Below are positions 62,860 to 64,000 of a stretch of DNA of 64,000 nucleotides, one piece after another (position 1 is the first letter of the stretch; the number at the start of each line of letters is the position of its first letter). Source of the DNA: Lachnospiraceae bacterium (GTDB lineage: Bacteria > Bacillota > Clostridia > Lachnospirales > Lachnospiraceae); assembly GCA_017938405.1 (NCBI GenBank), contig JAGBBP010000021.1:1-64000 (forward strand), written 5' to 3'. The position numbers and the translations under genes are program-made. The notes under the pieces are model-generated. The model searched no databases, was not told the DNA's origin, and saw only the letters and a program-made list of their open reading frames with translations.

Positions 62860-63528
62860 ATGAGCGATGCCAAGCTGCAAAACGACAAGGATGATAAGTA
62901 TTCCTTACGGTGACGTGTATTCAACCATATCCGTGAGGGTATTCTGTCGGGCAGATATGAGGAAAACGAAGAATTAAAGGAAAATACCATCGGTGCGGAG
63001 CTGGGTGTCAGCCGGACTCCGGTCCGTGAGGCGCTTCGTCAGTTGGAGCTGGAGGGGTTGGTCAGTATCATTCCGAATAAGGGAGCCTATGTGACTGGTA
63101 TTTCGGAAAAGGATATTCATGACATTTACACCATCCGTTCTTATCTGGAGGGGTTGTGCGCCCGCTGGGCCTGTGAGCATGTGACCGACGAACAGCTGGA
63201 TGCCATCGAAGAAGTCATATACTTATCCGAGTTCCATACGAGTAAAGGGCACTTCGAGCAGGTGGTGGAGCTGGACAGTAAGTTCCACAAGTTGATTTAC
63301 AGTGCCTGCGGAAGCAAGATTTTAGAACATGAGCTTTCCGTGTTCCACCATTATGTGGAGCGTGTCAGAAAGATTACCCTTTCCATGGAGGAGCGTGCAA
63401 AGCGTTCCACTGCGGAACATACGGCGATTTTAAATGCCATTCGCTCAAGAGATAAGGAACTGGCAGAGAAGCTTGCCCATGAGCACATTATTCGTACCAT
63501 CGAGAATATCGAAAAATTGGGATTATAG
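62860..63528 (+). pseudogene. GntR/FCD regulator with an in-frame TGA at codon 18
   Basis: ATG 62860 follows AAAAAGGAGG. After MSDAKL...KYSLR comes TGA (62911-62913) and then, in the same frame, RVFNHIREGILSGRY, IGAELGVSRTPVREALRQLE (winged helix) and a complete FCD effector domain (YTIRSYLEGLCARWACEH, FHKLIYSACGS, EHTAILNAI) to 63528. The frame is open apart from that one codon; in homologues a Gly is expected there (SLRGRVF-like). The first in-frame start after the TGA (TTG 63043) lies behind the DNA-binding helix. A single nonsense change, or a sequencing error, is the simplest reading. Confidence 0.8.
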
Positions 63529-63538
63529 TGAAAATCTA

Positions 63539-63572
63539 CGAAGAGAGTCACAAATGTGGCTCTCTTTTTTGC
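63539..63572 (+). terminator. Terminator after the GntR gene
   Basis: AAGAGAG, CACA, TGTG, CTCTCTT stem (63541-63566) with a TTTTTT tail. Confidence 0.85.
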
Positions 63573-63694
63573 CTGCACGCAAAACTTTAGCAGTTTCTTA
63601 ACACGTTTTTTAGAGAGTTGTTCACATTATATTGGTACAATATTGGTGCTAGAAAAAAAGGAGAAAGACCGTAAACAATCGGTTAAGTGAACGA

Positions 63695-64000
63695 ATGGAT
63701 ATTTTTGATGTGTTGTCGATGATCGGCGGATTAGCATTGTTCTTGTACGGAATGCATCTATTGGGTGAAGGCTTGGAAAAGATGTCAGGCGGACGTCTGG
63801 AGCGAATTTTGGAGAAACTTACTTCCAATCCCATTAAGGGAGTGCTTTTAGGTGCTGCGGTCACGGCGGTGATTCAATCTTCTTCCGCTACTACAGTGAT
63901 GGTGGTAGGATTTGTAAACTCCGGGATTATGAAGCTTTCCCAGGCAGTCAGCATTATTATGGGGGCCAATATCGGTACGACCATTACCTCCTGGATTTTG
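63695..64000 (+). CDS. Na/Pi cotransporter family protein, N-terminal part
   Basis: The gene runs off the window; 102 codons are visible. GGLALFLYGMHLLGEGLEKMSGGRL and AAVTAVIQSSSATTVMVVGF with the QSSSATT motif, followed by GANIGTTIT, are the first repeat of the NptA/PNaS family of sodium-phosphate symporters. Members often carry a PhoU domain at the other end. Only a weak ribosome binding site is seen (an AAGGAG stands 38 nt upstream), so the start is less certain. Confidence 0.85.
   Translation, partial: MDIFDVLSMIGGLALFLYGMHLLGEGLEKMSGGRLERILEKLTSNPIKGVLLGAAVTAVIQSSSATTVMVVGFVNSGIMKLSQAVSIIMGANIGTTITSWIL

Noticed and set aside
62911..62913. TGA as a selenocysteine or recoded codon in the GntR gene
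   Set aside because: It lies in a DNA-binding domain at a position where Gly is expected, with no SECIS-like hairpin seen after it; other genes use TGA as stop (for example the ECF sigma gene).

Overview
The window looks like chromosomal DNA of a spore-forming member of the Clostridia, most likely a Lachnospiraceae gut anaerobe. Pointers are sporulation genes (a SpoVAF/GerA-type protein, SigK), a SCIFF ranthipeptide with its radical-SAM maturase, an oxygen-independent HemW-type enzyme, AGGAGG-type ribosome binding sites with some GTG/TTG starts, and two blocks whose order matches other Firmicutes: lepA-hemW-hrcA-grpE-dnaK-dnaJ-prmA-rsmE-mtaB, and ireB-ruvX-DUF1292-mltG-trmR-U32 peptidase. No rRNA, tRNA, CRISPR array or intact insertion sequence was recognised.

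Layout. 1-10.4 kb: the end of a methyltransferase, a fused 5-formyl-THF cyclo-ligase, a SpoVAF-like germination protein, a cytoplasmic GH115 alpha-glucuronidase, HD and HD-GYP proteins, dihydrofolate reductase and branched-chain aminotransferase. 10.5-15.8 kb: a HAD phosphatase, a GNAT enzyme, lepA and hemW, with a previously unannotated-looking small toxin/antisense RNA locus between lepA and hemW. 15.9-22.7 kb: an insertion relative to the usual hemW-hrcA order, carrying a hybrid histidine kinase, PnuC, an ECF sigma/anti-sigma pair, an AraC regulator, a GNAT enzyme and a short MGMT protein. 22.7-34.1 kb: the CIRCE-controlled heat-shock operon, followed by RNA-modification genes (prmA, rsmE, a NifS-type desulfurase with thiI, mtaB) and a divergent Crh-like HPr. 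34.1-41.8 kb: ireB-ruvX-DUF1292, RNase J, a shortened MltG homologue, trmR, a U32 peptidase, sigK and an Orn/Lys/Arg-decarboxylase-type enzyme. 41.8-47.1 kb: an internally duplicated SCIFF peptide with its maturase, an AI-2E-family transporter, an unknown membrane protein and methylglyoxal synthase.

47.1-60.2 kb is accessory. It holds a type I restriction-modification operon (small Cys/His protein, half-HsdS, HsdM, HsdS, DUF4160, HsdR, YgjP-type metallopeptidase) whose leader is covered by a convergent promoter. Next come unknown membrane proteins, an aminotransferase remnant, and one intact plus two decayed traces of PD-(D/E)XK-family genes. Two copies of a covarying structured RNA element, each with its own promoter, lie among them. 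60.2-64 kb returns to metabolism: a citrate/isopropylmalate synthase-type gene with isocitrate dehydrogenase behind a perfect palindromic operator, a GntR regulator interrupted by an in-frame TGA, and the start of a Na/Pi cotransporter.

The strongest candidates for something new are the type I toxin-antitoxin locus at 14.05-14.38 kb, the tandem SCIFF precursor, the structured RNA elements by the PD-(D/E)XK genes, the antisense promoter in the restriction operon leader, and the operator/broken-regulator pair at the citrate synthase genes. All functional statements rest on reading the sequence and on family knowledge; no database search was run.
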